Of a stretch of 64,000 nucleotides of DNA, positions 1-10,782 are shown one piece after another. The DNA lies in the NCBI GenBank assembly GCA_028023455.1, contig JAQFVV010000013.1:5210001-5274000 (forward strand), given 5' to 3'. This DNA is from Epiperipatus broadwayi (Eukaryota > Onychophora > Udeonychophora > Euonychophora > Peripatidae). The position numbers were made by a program, and so were the translations under genes. Within the stretch, counting starts at the first letter, position 1. The number at the start of each line of letters is the position of its first letter. The notes under the pieces were generated by a model, which was not told the origin of the DNA, made no database searches, and saw nothing but the letters and a program-made list of their open reading frames with translations.

Positions 1-170
1 TTGAATATGTTTATATGATTTATAATTTATAATTGTGATATGTTTAATAATTTTTTTTTGGAATTTTTTTTTTATAATATATAAAAAAAAATATAAATTT
101 ATATTATATTAATATATAATATAATTATAATTTATATTCTTTTTTTTTTTTTTTTTTATATATTATAATG
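1..170. other. AT-rich sequence, no gene
   Basis: Almost pure A/T with homopolymer runs. No reading frame or structured repeat is supportable. Confidence 0.6.
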
Positions 171-390
171 GGACGGCCTATTTGATAGCCTTAGTTGAGG
201 CACCAAATATAACGGAATGGCATTTAATCATCCCAGTTGATATACCAAATATAATAGAATCGATTATATTTAATGCTTGGAAATCATTAACTTAATGCTT
301 CATAGTTAGGTTCGCCAAATATAACAGAATGGATTATATTTAAAGTCTAAGTTGGTCTTGTTAAATATAAAGAGATGATTAAATTCCCTA
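171..390 (+). repeat. Degenerate short tandem units, LTR-edge-like
   Basis: Four related units start near 201, 243, 312 and 358. Each has a core close to ccaaatataacggaatgg followed by an attatattta-like tail. The core resembles the first bases (TGTAAYGG) of other LTR-like repeats in this window, and the last unit runs straight into the repeat at 391. Possibly reiterated LTR ends; this is inference. Confidence 0.4.
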
Positions 391-700
391 GAAAGAGGTT
401 ATGCATTTCACTACAATCGGACTTTGGGTCTTCATGTAGAATGCTAGAAATGAATCGATGAAATACTAAGTCCATGATTATATCTATCTTTATTATGCTA
501 GCTCAATAATCTTTAAATAAGTTTTAATATAATTTAGACTAGTTCATCCATCTTTCATCCCTCTTTCAGTCACCATTATGCCACGATATTCAAACTCATG
601 GAGAATTTGCAATTAGCTCTCTTCAGGGATAATTTCAAAACAAGTTATTATTTAATATGCCTTTATATAAGCATTAATTATAATTGATATTCATATGATA
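391..700 (+). repeat. Dispersed LTR-like repeat, copy 1
   Basis: Aligns at a near-constant offset with 30662-30995 in the same orientation. Shared stretches include ctacaatcgg/ctacagtcgg, gatgaaatactaag/gatgaagagcctga, taatttagactagttca/acaatttagaccagttca, ccctctttcag, and aactctcttcagggg-like sequence. Both copies end near a TATA-like box (tttatataag here). No coding capacity. A solo LTR is the likeliest identity; the family is not recognised. Confidence 0.65.
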
Positions 701-2310
701 TTTATAATACTAGCATATATATAATATAATTCAATAATGATTAGACAAAGAGATCAAGTTAATAAATCAATATTTAATAAAAAATAAATTCAATATAATA
801 GATAATAAAATATTAATAAATAAATATGGATGAATTTTATCATTTTAAAAATATTAATAAATAATATTTTTATTTAATACCCTATGATAAAACTCAATAC
901 TATAATAAACTTTCAAAAATTAAAGAAAATAGTTTAAATTAACAGATATATAAAAACAATATCTGGATTCAAAAATTAATAATTTATGTAACTTATTAAT
1001 TTATTTACCATTCTTATTTATATGTTTCATAATTACCAATATATAAGTACTATTTGCAATTGTATAACTTATATATTATATGTATTTTTGATAAATAAAA
1101 TACATTAAACGTTTACAATATTATGTAGTAAATACAATATAATCCTGTTTAAGATATCTGTCAAATAATAACTATTCTTTATATCCCTCATCTAATTTGA
1201 TGAATTATGTCAAGCTTTCAATTAATTATATTTAATAATAAATATAATTTTCCTATTAAGATATAATGATGCGATGCCAAATTTGAAATAAAGCTAATAA
1301 TAATAATAATAAACATATTAAAATAATATAAGCATTATTATAATATACATAAATAAATAATAAAGAAAAAAACTTATTTTCCAGAGTTGAGAGTAGATAT
1401 TGAAGTTTATAGTTCATCATCCTAATGAAGATCTTTTACGAAGTATATTATTAATCCATTGGTATAATGATGATTTTATTTATCCTTAAACGATAAACTG
1501 TTAATAATATCCAATGACTTGATTAATGTGAAATAAAGTAAATATTCTTCGAATGTTGATGTTCTTAATCTTCATTTTTCTATTATCATTAGACGTTCTT
1601 TTCAATTAATATATCCAATATTTCAAAATATTTTAAAATAGCATGCAAGGTTGGTTTCGAAACCTTTTACGATATAATAATTATACTACTCACTGCACAT
1701 TGTTTTATCCTATATATATATAATTATCTTAAATTTATATATATCCGAAGAATAATGGAAGTGTTAAAACAACGTAGTTTCAAAAAAACTTAAACAGACG
1801 TTCTTTTCTTTTATATTGCTATTCCTTTAAGATTTAATAGAAAATTAAAATATTTTCCTTGCAGACTTTTAATCCACAGATTATTTTAATTTGGAAAAGT
1901 TAATATTTAAATTCCAATCGTTGAACAGTAGTATTGATAAAAAGAAAAAGTTATTTTTAAAGAGAAATGATTTTCTTTTTCTTCCCTTTTTAATAACAAG
2001 AGAACGAACTCTGAATCTGCTCGTGTGTTATTACAAGTTCATGCTTAATTCAACTATCAATTGTTCCATTGACATTAAGATTTAATAATAAAATAAAAAA
2101 AATATATAAGTATTTATTCTTCAACTTCAAATCTGGCATTTTACTCAAAAGCTTAAGGTATGTATTATTTAAAACTTAAATGTATATATAAATAGTACAT
2201 ATATGTTACATAATAAAATAGTCAAATAAAAATTTATATTTATAAATAATTATTAAAGTAATCTTTCATAAAAGAAAAACATAAAATTAAATGTTGAAGA
2301 ATTTATTGCA
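701..2310. other. AT-rich intergenic or intronic DNA
   Basis: No supportable gene. The only ORF of note (1891-2085, 64 codons, TTG start) is lysine/phenylalanine-rich as random AT-rich DNA would give, and it has no recognisable motif. Confidence 0.6.
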
Positions 2311-2810
2311 NNNNNNNNNNNNNNNNNNNNNNNNNNNNNNNNNNNNNNNNNNNNNNNNNNNNNNNNNNNNNNNNNNNNNNNNNNNNNNNNNNNNNNNNNN
2401 NNNNNNNNNNNNNNNNNNNNNNNNNNNNNNNNNNNNNNNNNNNNNNNNNNNNNNNNNNNNNNNNNNNNNNNNNNNNNNNNNNNNNNNNNNNNNNNNNNNN
2501 NNNNNNNNNNNNNNNNNNNNNNNNNNNNNNNNNNNNNNNNNNNNNNNNNNNNNNNNNNNNNNNNNNNNNNNNNNNNNNNNNNNNNNNNNNNNNNNNNNNN
2601 NNNNNNNNNNNNNNNNNNNNNNNNNNNNNNNNNNNNNNNNNNNNNNNNNNNNNNNNNNNNNNNNNNNNNNNNNNNNNNNNNNNNNNNNNNNNNNNNNNNN
2701 NNNNNNNNNNNNNNNNNNNNNNNNNNNNNNNNNNNNNNNNNNNNNNNNNNNNNNNNNNNNNNNNNNNNNNNNNNNNNNNNNNNNNNNNNNNNNNNNNNNN
2801 NNNNNNNNNN
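2311..2810. other. Assembly gap (500 N)
   Basis: Exactly 500 N, a size often used as a placeholder, so the true length may differ. It hides the outer end of the minus-strand 3' LTR that begins at 4324. Confidence 0.99.
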
Positions 2811-4324
2811 GAACGAACCGGCACGTTCGAGCAAAATGGGAGATCTTATTGATAGCTTTAACTATCAACAATGGCCCATCTTGGCTGCTAGATTCAAACC
2901 CCTACTATCCAAATACTTTATTTGTTTCGGGTAAACCTGAGGCGCTCAGCTAGTCTGAAGACTAACATATTCGGGCAGTAGGCTCATAATCCAGTGCTCG
3001 AAACAATTCCCTTAACTCAGCCCAGTCTAATTTTAATCAGTAATAAAATATTGGTAAGAAGAGATTGATAAAAAGAATTGACCGACAGATAAAGTTTAAA
3101 TTTAAAGACAATTTATTTTAATCAACATTACTTAAGTTTAAAGATAATTTACTAACTAACATAAACGCATTATAAACATTTTATAAATCCAATTTTAACA
3201 CACGCACATTTTTAAATCGGAAGAGCGTCGTGATAGTATATTTTATGAAAAAAACAAAAATAATCTTTGACATTTTAAATTATCTCGCATTCGCAAACAT
3301 AATAATAAAGCATTTATAGGATTTGAAACTCATGCACACATATCAATAGTTCATTTTATGCATGATAGAGTTCATATAATTTGAATCTTGAATATTTACG
3401 GATTACAGTGGTGACTACTACGTGTAAATGATAATAATAAAACATATACCTAGGATTTTTTTCTTGTCGTTGGCTACTTCTGCTGCTTCTGATGGATTAT
3501 ATCTAACCGGTTAGATTTTGTTTATTGAAGAGAATTTATGGTAATCCGTTGGTTTCTTCTTGGAGACAGCTGCACATTTTGACGGAGGGTTTCAGAGTTG
3601 TTATGCAGACATTATTTCACAGGCAGGTTGTGATGATCTTGTTGGACTCAAAAGGCTGAAGCACAAGCGTATATTTCCAAGGCTGTTCAACAGTGCATGT
3701 TGGTTGCTGTATACATAATAGAAATTGTACTGAAGCAAACTGTCACTGGAAACTAGACTGAACTGCAAACTCCAACTGAATGTCCGATAAAATCTAGCTA
3801 TTTATATCTGTGAATTGTTTTCGTTTTTATATCCTCCGGGAATAAGTGCAATAGGTGTTGTCGAAATTCCATTAGTAATTAATCCTATGACAACGTGTTT
3901 TTTGATTGATTGTTTGATTAGTAGTAGCTATTTTAAAATGTGTTGTTTTCATATCTTTAATTAGTAGTCCACCACTGTGTTTTTAAATACATTTCATTTC
4001 AATATTTATTTATTTTTTAATATTATTCTAACACGCATTTATCTTATTAATGAGCTAACATTTATTTCTATTTACCATCGCACATATATACACATTTATT
4101 CTACTAAACTGGAATGAAAAGAGATTTTTAACTTTTAATTTATAATAATAACACTCTTTCTTTTATAAACTCTTAGTTTTTTTTTTTTTATAGGAAAACT
4201 CCCTCTCCCCTCTTTAAAGTAATTAATTGTAACTTTCAAATTCTTTTTTCCAAAAGATTTTGATAATAATTTTTATACAAAATTATTTTATATACATGTG
4301 CCAATTTGGCATTGGCACATTACA
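2811..4324 (-). repeat. 3' LTR of the minus-strand element (truncated by gap)
   Basis: Aligns nearly end to end with 7111-8744, by eye about 95% identical with small indels. It begins on the minus strand with TGTAATGTGCC directly after the polypurine tract. The start holds an imperfect palindrome (tgtgccaa ... ttggcaca on the plus strand, 4298-4320). The last ~100 bp expected from the other copy are missing because the N gap starts there. It also holds the adapter-like insertion at 3216-3232. Confidence 0.8.
3216..3232 (+). other. 17-base match to Illumina adapter
   Basis: The bases atcggaagagcgtcgtg equal an internal part of the common TruSeq adapter (AGATCGGAAGAGCGTCGTG). The other LTR copy has aaattaactcatgatag at this place, so these bases are not ancestral LTR sequence. 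Most likely unremoved adapter in a read used for assembly or gap filling. Confidence 0.85.
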
Positions 4325-4331
4325 CCCCTCC
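4325..4331 (-). other. Polypurine tract (PPT)
   Basis: On the minus strand GGAGGGG stands directly before the TG of the 3' LTR. This is the expected plus-strand primer site for reverse transcription. Confidence 0.65.
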
Positions 4332-4718
4332 ATTTTAGAGTAAAATGCGTCATTTTGACCATTTTATCTCTTGCAATTTTAATTGTTGACTATAAAGATT
4401 TATTAATTTTTTATTTTAGGTAATTCCTACACATGTGTATACATGCAGCATAATTCTACACCTACTAATATTCTAGATATCGAGTTATTACTGGACTTGC
4501 TTACAGGGAATCTATAATAAATAAATCCCTTTTTGCACGCATCATAAGGTGCCGCAGTGCCAAGAAAATAACCTAAAAGGATATCTGGATAAATAAATTT
4601 AAGATACGCATCATGAAGTATCGTATTTACCGAACATTACCAGTGTATGTGCGCATATATACACATGTATACTCATACACACTTAATACACTTAGATTGA
4701 CTTTATATTTTTTTAATA

Positions 4719-5066
4719 TTAATCTTACAACTTTATTTTAAATTCATATGAACATTACTTTAACATTTGTATTAATCTAATCTCACAATATTATTTTCAA
4801 ACCCTTATGAACATTTTAAATATTAGTTTTACGATACTATTTTTAAACCATCACGGACATCAGTTTACATATTTATTTATATTACGGAATCATATTTTAA
4901 ATCATTTACTTAACTTCTTTATTAACGTGCATGCATTCAGAAAACTATTTTATTTTATTGCTCTTCATTATTATACAGACATTTGATTTGACTTAATTAC
5001 TTTAAACCATTTATTTATATCCTTTTATTAACTTATGTATATTCAAAACTATTTTATTTTAACGTG
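4719..5066. repeat. Degenerate tandem repeats inside the LTR element
   Basis: About three diverged ~60-bp units (attaatct..ac, a..tattttaaa, catatgaacat-like) lie at 4719-4866. A further pair of units containing ttattaacgtgcatgcattcag-like and actattttatttta sequence lies near 4920 and 5027. Non-coding; they sit where pol would be expected. Confidence 0.45.
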
Positions 5067-6032
5067 CGTGTACTCAGAAAGAGAAAAAAACTGTTTTTCT
5101 CGAGTGCATTTTTAGTTTTATTTTCATCATTAGGTAATAAATGTAATGTTAAGAGAAGTAGGCAGCAAAGTATAAGGCAATTCAAACACACAGATAGATT
5201 TTGTGCTGATTTAAACCAACTTTTAATTTCTTGCGGAAGTCGTGACTACAGCATGGGCATTTTTGTGCACAACGGATCATGAACAAAGACTTTAAGATTG
5301 CAAATGGCAGGATTATCTCTACTGCACATTCGACTTACTAAAATATTTATTTTATTTGGTTACTGGGAATTTTTCCTCCAGATTTATTAACTTTTATATG
5401 CCAGGACTTTTCTACTAGCGCATCATCATCAGTATTATTTATTTTTCACACTACCCATCTGTAGAACAAAGTCACCACAAGAAAAGGCTTAATCCAACAA
5501 AAGTCAGGCCTGGAATTTATCTCCTTGCCCAAATACTCGCACACACCTCAATCCTAATTTAATACACTTTTTTTTTTTTATTTGATAATGTTTTATTTTC
5601 ATTAATACTTTCATTATACACTTATTTATTTCATTTTTATTTTTAAAGCGTTATTTTTACTCTCCCTTTTTTTTTTTTTTAAAAAAAAAAACATTTTCAT
5701 TTTGTTTGTCTATTTTGATTTTACACATTTATTTTGTTTGTGTATGTCATGCTCCGCTATGTTCTAGACTTATGAGCTGGGATATCAATATCATCAATAA
5801 GACATAATCGAGGGTTTTGACATAAATCGTTTTATCGTTGCTTTAACATTTTAAAAACTCTAATATTATTATTTATTTACTGAGACTACCTTTAATCATT
5901 TTTAATTATTCAACTAACTTGATACTCGTTTTTTCGTTTATTTCATTAAATTTTAGTAAACATTTTCCATTTTTCCGAGTCCATGGTCGTTAATAACTAG
6001 GTCAAACTGGCGAATCGGTCAGATTAACATTT

Positions 6033-6716
6033 TTAATTTTTGTCTGGCGGTTCTTTATTCTTCAGCCCTCCAAATAACTTTAGTGACCTAGCATTAAACA
6101 TTCCTTTTTCTATTTTACCTTTGACTAGCACAAAGGCATTGAAGTCAGTTTGATGGACTATACTATATGGGCTTTTGTAAATCATCTGAATTTTTTTATA
6201 AATGTATTTCTGAGGATGACTCATGGAGTTATATGTAATGTGCATGTTCGCACTCAGCTGGTCTGGCTTTTTTATTTCAGTTTGTGGAATATTTTGACTA
6301 TGATTTATTTGATTTACTTTTACAGTTAAATTTGTAACTTCAACTTTTATTTTTTCAATTATTTTTCTATCTTCTATCTTATTTTTTTCTATTGCTTGGT
6401 AAGCAGTCTCTATTTTATTCTCTACTTGTGTTTTAATCTCTTCTATTTCTTCCCTAATTTCTTCTTTTATTTTATTCTGGCCCATTTCGCTCTGGTCCTT
6501 TAACTTTTCAAGCATTTCAGCTTGCCCTTCCAATTTACTCTTCATTTCATTATTTTGGTTTTTAAGCTCTTCAGCGATTTTTTTATATTCTTCAGCTGTT
6601 TCCTTTAGTTTTTCAAACATGCACGTTAATAAAGCTATGATTTCCTTTTTTCCCTTGTTGGGAATATTTTCTATATTTTTACCTTGAGCCTCCATTTTGG
6701 CTTTATTTCTTAACAT
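6033..6716 (-). CDS. Gag-like coiled-coil protein of LTR element
   Basis: Intact 227-codon ORF starting with ATG about 370 bp inside the primer-binding site, the place expected for gag. Residues ~1-25 are basic. Residues ~30-135 are a long Lys/Glu-rich region with heptad character, predicted to form a coiled coil (for example EEYKKIAEELKNQNNEMKSK). The C-terminal ~70 residues are non-repetitive, contain SPYSIVHQTDFNAFVL and end with KGMFNARSLKLF and a basic tail. No CCHC knuckle, protease or signal peptide is seen. The second Met (codon 8) has the better start context. A relic on the plus strand at 62763-62822 ends with a very similar peptide (KGTFNARALK), which supports a shared retroelement structural gene. 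A LINE ORF1-type coiled-coil protein is the main alternative. Confidence 0.6.
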   Translation of the reverse strand: MLRNKAKMEAQGKNIENIPNKGKKEIIALLTCMFEKLKETAEEYKKIAEELKNQNNEMKSKLEGQAEMLEKLKDQSEMGQNKIKEEIREEIEEIKTQVENKIETAYQAIEKNKIEDRKIIEKIKVEVTNLTVKVNQINHSQNIPQTEIKKPDQLSANMHITYNSMSHPQKYIYKKIQMIYKSPYSIVHQTDFNAFVLVKGKIEKGMFNARSLKLFGGLKNKEPPDKN

Positions 6717-7081
6717 TTATAATTTTAAACACTTTTTATCATTATTTTTGACACTGTATTTTATTTTAATAAGTTTACTAATTTCTATATTATCGATTTC
6801 TTTCTAAACTGGAAATATATACTGACTCCATCCTCCTTTGTCCATTTATCCTACCCAATCTTAATGCTTTAACTCTGCCCAAACACCCAACTGTCATTTA
6901 TTTAACAGAACGTAAATAGCACAAAATCTCTTTTCATTTAAAGAAGTAAGAAAAAAAAATTTGGTCAATTCTTTTTTTTGTTTTTAATTTAATACACTTT
7001 TACCTACATAATTTAGATTTCTTTAAGGTTTTTATTTTTAAACATGAAACAAAGCATTTATTTACTGTTATTTCTTAGGTT

Positions 7082-7108
7082 CAGCCCCAAACGTTGGGTA
7101 AAGCCATT
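7082..7108 (-). other. Primer-binding site of minus-strand LTR element
   Basis: Read on the minus strand, the LTR ends ...GGTACA and is followed by TAAATGGCTTTACCCAACG and TTTGGGGCTGAACC. This resembles the site at 61373 (TGGCGCCCAACATGGGGC) apart from a few inserted and substituted bases, and sits at the same distance from an LTR end of the form GRTACA. Confidence 0.55.
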
Positions 7109-7110
7109 TA

Positions 7111-8744
7111 TGTACCGAATCGAACCACTGAAACCACCTACTTATACGATATATAAGTTTTGGCTTGTTTCAAACTCCTTTCATAATACATTTATAATCT
7201 TATAAAGGTTACGTGAACAAATCGGTACCGTTCAGAAAAAAGCAAAATGGGAGATCTTAGTGATGGCTTTAACTATCAACAACATGGCCCATCTCGGCTG
7301 CTAGATTCAAACCCCTACTATCCAAATACTTTATTTGTTTCGGGGTAAACCTCCAGGGTTCCAGCTAGACTGTCCAAGACTCACATATCCGGGCAGTAGG
7401 CTCATAATCCAGTGCTCAAAACACTTCCCTTAACTAGCCCAGTCTAATTTTAATCAGTAATAAAATATTGGGTAAGAAGAGCTTGATAAAAAGAATTGAC
7501 CGACAGATAAAGTTTAAATTTAAAGACAATTTATTTTAATCAACATTACTTAAGTTTAAAGATCATTTACTAACTAATATAAATACATTATAAACATTTT
7601 ATAAATCCAATTTTAAACACACGCACATTTTTAAATTAACTCATGATAGTATATTTTATGCAAAAAAAAAACAAAAATAATCTTTGACATTTTAAATTAT
7701 CTCACATTCGCAAACATAATAATAAAGCATTTATAGCATTTGAAACTCACGCACACATATCAATAGTTCATTTTATGCATGATAGAGTTCATATAATTTG
7801 AATCTTGAATATTTACGGATTACAGTGGTGACTACTATATGTAAATGATAATATTAAAACATATACCTAGGATTTTTTTTCTTGTCATTGGTTACTTCTG
7901 CTGCTTCTGATGGATTATATCTAACCAGTTAGATTTTGTTTATTGAAAATAATTTATGGTAATCCGTTTGTTTCTTCTTGGAGACAGCTGCACGTTTTGA
8001 TCGGAGGGTTTCAGAGTTGTTATGCTGACATTATTTCACAGGCAGGTTGTGATGATCTTGTTGGACTCAAAGGCTGAAGCACAAGCGTATATTTCCAAGG
8101 CTGTTCAACAGAGCATGTTGGTTGCTTACATAATAGAAATGCAATGAAGCCAAACTGTCACTGAAACTAGACTGAATTGCAAACTCCAACTGAATGTCCG
8201 ATAAAATCTAGCTATTTATATCTGTGAATTGTTTTCGTTTTCTTATCCTCTGGCAGTCACAGTGCAATAGGTGTTGTCGAAATTCCATTAGTAATTAATC
8301 CTATGTCAACATGTTTTGATTGATTGTTTGATTAGTAGTAGCTATTTTAAAATGTGTTGTTTTCATATCTTTAATTAGTAGTCCACCACTGTGTTTTTAA
8401 ATACATTTCATTTCAATATTTATTTATTTTTTAATATTATTCTAACACGCATTTATCTTATTAATGAGCTAACATTTATTTCTATTTACCATTGCACATA
8501 TATACACATTTATTCTACTAAACTGAAATGAAAAGAGATTTTTAACTTTTAATTTATAATAATAACACTCTTTCTTTTATAAACTCTTAGTTTGTTTTTG
8601 TTTTTTTTATATAGGAAAACTCCCTCTCCCCTCTTTAAAGTAATTAATTGTAACTTTCAAATTCTTTTTCCGAAAGATTTTGATAATAATTTTTATACAA
8701 AATTATTTTCTATACATGTGCCAATTTGGCATTAAGCACATATA
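7111..8744 (-). repeat. 5' LTR of the minus-strand element
   Basis: Direct repeat of 2811-4324. On the minus strand the left edge is near 8744; the expected TGTAATGTGC has decayed to TATATATGTGC and abuts a foldback element. The right edge ends in CA at 7112-7111, just before the primer-binding site. About 1.63 kb, longer than typical invertebrate LTRs. Confidence 0.75.
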
Positions 8745-9115
8745 TATAATGTATATCTTTAGCAATATAAAAACACTAAACACTCAAGATGAAATTGCAA
8801 GGAAATCAATCTTATATCATGTGACTTAATTTATTAAGTTTGTACTACAATGCTATGTAATGAGTTTATAATGGATTTAATAAGATTTTCTGATATCCTC
8901 TATCATCAGACCATTTGTCAAAGCTAGAAAACTTGTCTGAGAATAGGCTATTCAGAAAATCTTATTAAGAGCAATTGTTAACACCATATATAACATTTGT
9001 AGCACAAGCTTATTAAATTAAGTCACATGATATATGACTTGATTTCCTTGCAATTACTGTTTTGCTCTTGAGGCTTTGGTGATTTTATATTGCTAAAGCT
9101 ATTAATATATGGTGT
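8738..9115. mobile_element. Foldback element with long inverted arms
   Basis: Two ~170-bp arms are reverse complements of one another with moderate divergence. The outer ends share ctttagcaatataaaa; the middle shares attgcaaggaaatcaa and atatcatgtgacttaattta; the inner parts share aataagattttctga. Only ~23 bp (about 8913-8935) separate the arms, so transcripts would form a near-continuous hairpin. No ORF. The outer end abuts or overlaps the 5' LTR end at 8744, so it inserted beside or into that LTR. Confidence 0.75.
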
Positions 9116-9254
9116 ATCTGAACTTAGTTCAGTCCCATATGGCTATTTAAATTAGATAGCTGGATTTAAATACAGGTGGATGTCAGAAAATTTCATATTT
9201 TCTACTTAATAGGTAACTATTAGACTAATGCTAGGGTTTGACCTGGTATTTTAA

Positions 9255-9370
9255 ATCTAATACCTGAATGTCTTAGTAACTCAATGAAGACAGCCAGAGC
9301 TAGAAACCAGTCTGAGGATAGAGATATTCAGAAAGGCTTGTTAAGAGCTATTAGCATGCTCATTATATAA
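9255..9370. repeat. Second, partial copy of the foldback centre
   Basis: The segment agctagaaaccagtctgagg ... atagagatattcagaaag ... gttaagagc matches the centre and right arm of the neighbouring foldback (agctagaaaacttgtctgag ... ttcagaaaatcttattaagagc). Outer arm sequence is missing. Confidence 0.5.
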
Positions 9371-10536
9371 TATTGAAAATATTATTTAAATTTAAACAAC
9401 GAAAAATATGAATGCAAGATTATTTATGTTTTCTGTATGGTGAATCTGTTACTGAATTCAAAGTTATTATTGCACAGGTAAGGAGATGAGTTATATGATT
9501 ATTACTGAAGAAAGTGAATACCACAAACAAAAAAAAAATTCAATAACCATAATTAGCATGAATGGCCAAAAGAAAATTGAGAACTTGAAGAGTACAAAAC
9601 CATAAAAAAAAAAACAGAAAACAAAATTTGTTACTTCATTTTATTCACAGTAAACTACAGGACATTAAAATTTACCAAAGTTGCTAACAATAGAAAATCC
9701 ATAATTTATCTTTCAGATAAAGTAATGTTAATGTAAGTAAACATGCTAAGGAAAAAGTTTAAGTATAGCACACACAAAAATTTTTGCAAAGAAAATAACA
9801 GCTTATTGCTAGTTGAATTTTTTTTTCTTCTGCTATGAGACATCTTACATGCACTAATGCAGGAGTGTCCAAGAATAGCCATGAATGCAGGACAAAGCAA
9901 AATCAAGATTTTTTTGTGATTCACGTAGAGCAATATGATAAAATAAACATACATACTCTTTCAAATATAATGCCAAATATCCAACCAGTTTTTTGTTTCC
10001 TTCTTTTACTTTTATAATAAATATATATATAAGCATCACTGAAGAATACTTTCTATATTTCTCATCACAAACTTGGAACCTGTTCTATAATTTTAAAACT
10101 TTTTCAATGGGTCACTGCATAATTAGAATTATTATTTAAGAACTTTTTTCATTATCTATGGTCGTTAATATCATGAAAAGTATGCATGGACTATTTTTGT
10201 TTATTATTTTATGGTAATGTTTGGATACTTAATGTGTGGTTCAATGTGCCAGAGATGTCAAAAGACTGAACACCTCTGCATTAATGTATATTAATTTAAA
10301 TAATCACAATTTATTAAATTTCTTCCTTCTTCCACTTCCTTAATTTTGCTTCTTCATATACATATATTAAGAAATGTGATGGTTTTATAAGATTTAAAAT
10401 TAATAAGTTAAAGAATTAAGAAATGTAATATAATAAATAATGTATAAAAATTAAGATTTATCTTTTTTTTTTTTTTTTAATTTTATAGGGAGGATGTATT
10501 ACGGTGTATATATATAAAAGCATATTTTAAAAAATA
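9371..10536. other. No gene recognised
   Basis: AT-rich. Overlapping ORFs on both strands at 9706-10039 (60-82 codons) show no motif and look like chance frames. Confidence 0.55.
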
Positions 10537-10677
10537 CACTTGGGTCTCTTTTTACGCGGACTTATTTAACACGATTTTGAAGTTACGCGATTCGTGTTTC
10601 ACTGGAAGTCGATTTCCGATAATGCGCTATTACTTTAAATAATAAATTTCGCGCACTTACGTTATATTGTGAAACGG
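10537..10677 (+). mobile_element. Truncated TIR element, left end
   Basis: Starts after TA with cacttgggtctctttttacg and is about 85-90% identical over ~140 bp to the left end of the complete element at 13547. The right end is absent. Confidence 0.7.
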
Positions 10678-10703
10678 AAACCTCCAATCCCTTTCCGTTT
10701 CAC
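10669..10703. repeat. 11-bp perfect palindrome with 13-base loop
   Basis: gtgaaacggaa (10669-10679) pairs perfectly with ttccgtttcac (10693-10703). It lies exactly where the truncated TIR element stops matching its longer relative. Confidence 0.6.
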
Positions 10704-10782
10704 CATCAACCTAATGACCTACTCGTCTGAACTAGTTTCGAACCTATTTTAAATGTAAAAATGTAATATATAGCAAGAAAAC

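Larger units (their letters stand above)
2811..8744 (-). mobile_element. LTR retrotransposon, minus strand, no pol
   Basis: Two long direct repeats (2811-4324 and 7111-8744) flank 2.8 kb of internal sequence. Read on the minus strand the parts occur in canonical order: 5' LTR (8744 to 7111), a primer-binding-site-like sequence just inside it, a gag-like coiled-coil ORF (6716-6033), a short polypurine tract (GGAGGGG) and a 3' LTR beginning TGTAATG. No protease, reverse transcriptase, RNase H or integrase is visible, so the element would depend on enzymes from elsewhere or has lost its pol by deletion. The outer end of the 3' LTR lies in the gap. The PBS style suggests a Ty3-like or Bel/Pao-like lineage, but without pol this cannot be decided. 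Confidence 0.8.

Noticed and set aside
2253-2953. Several ORFs on both strands around 2253-2953
   Set aside because: They run through the 500-N gap and contain only unknown residues.
5064-5282. 72-codon ORF in the LTR element interior
   Set aside because: Plus strand, opposite to the element; Ser/Phe-rich with no motif and a non-ATG start.
9835-10039. Overlapping ORFs on both strands
   Set aside because: Random-looking composition in AT-rich DNA, no splice or start context, no similarity to anything recognised.
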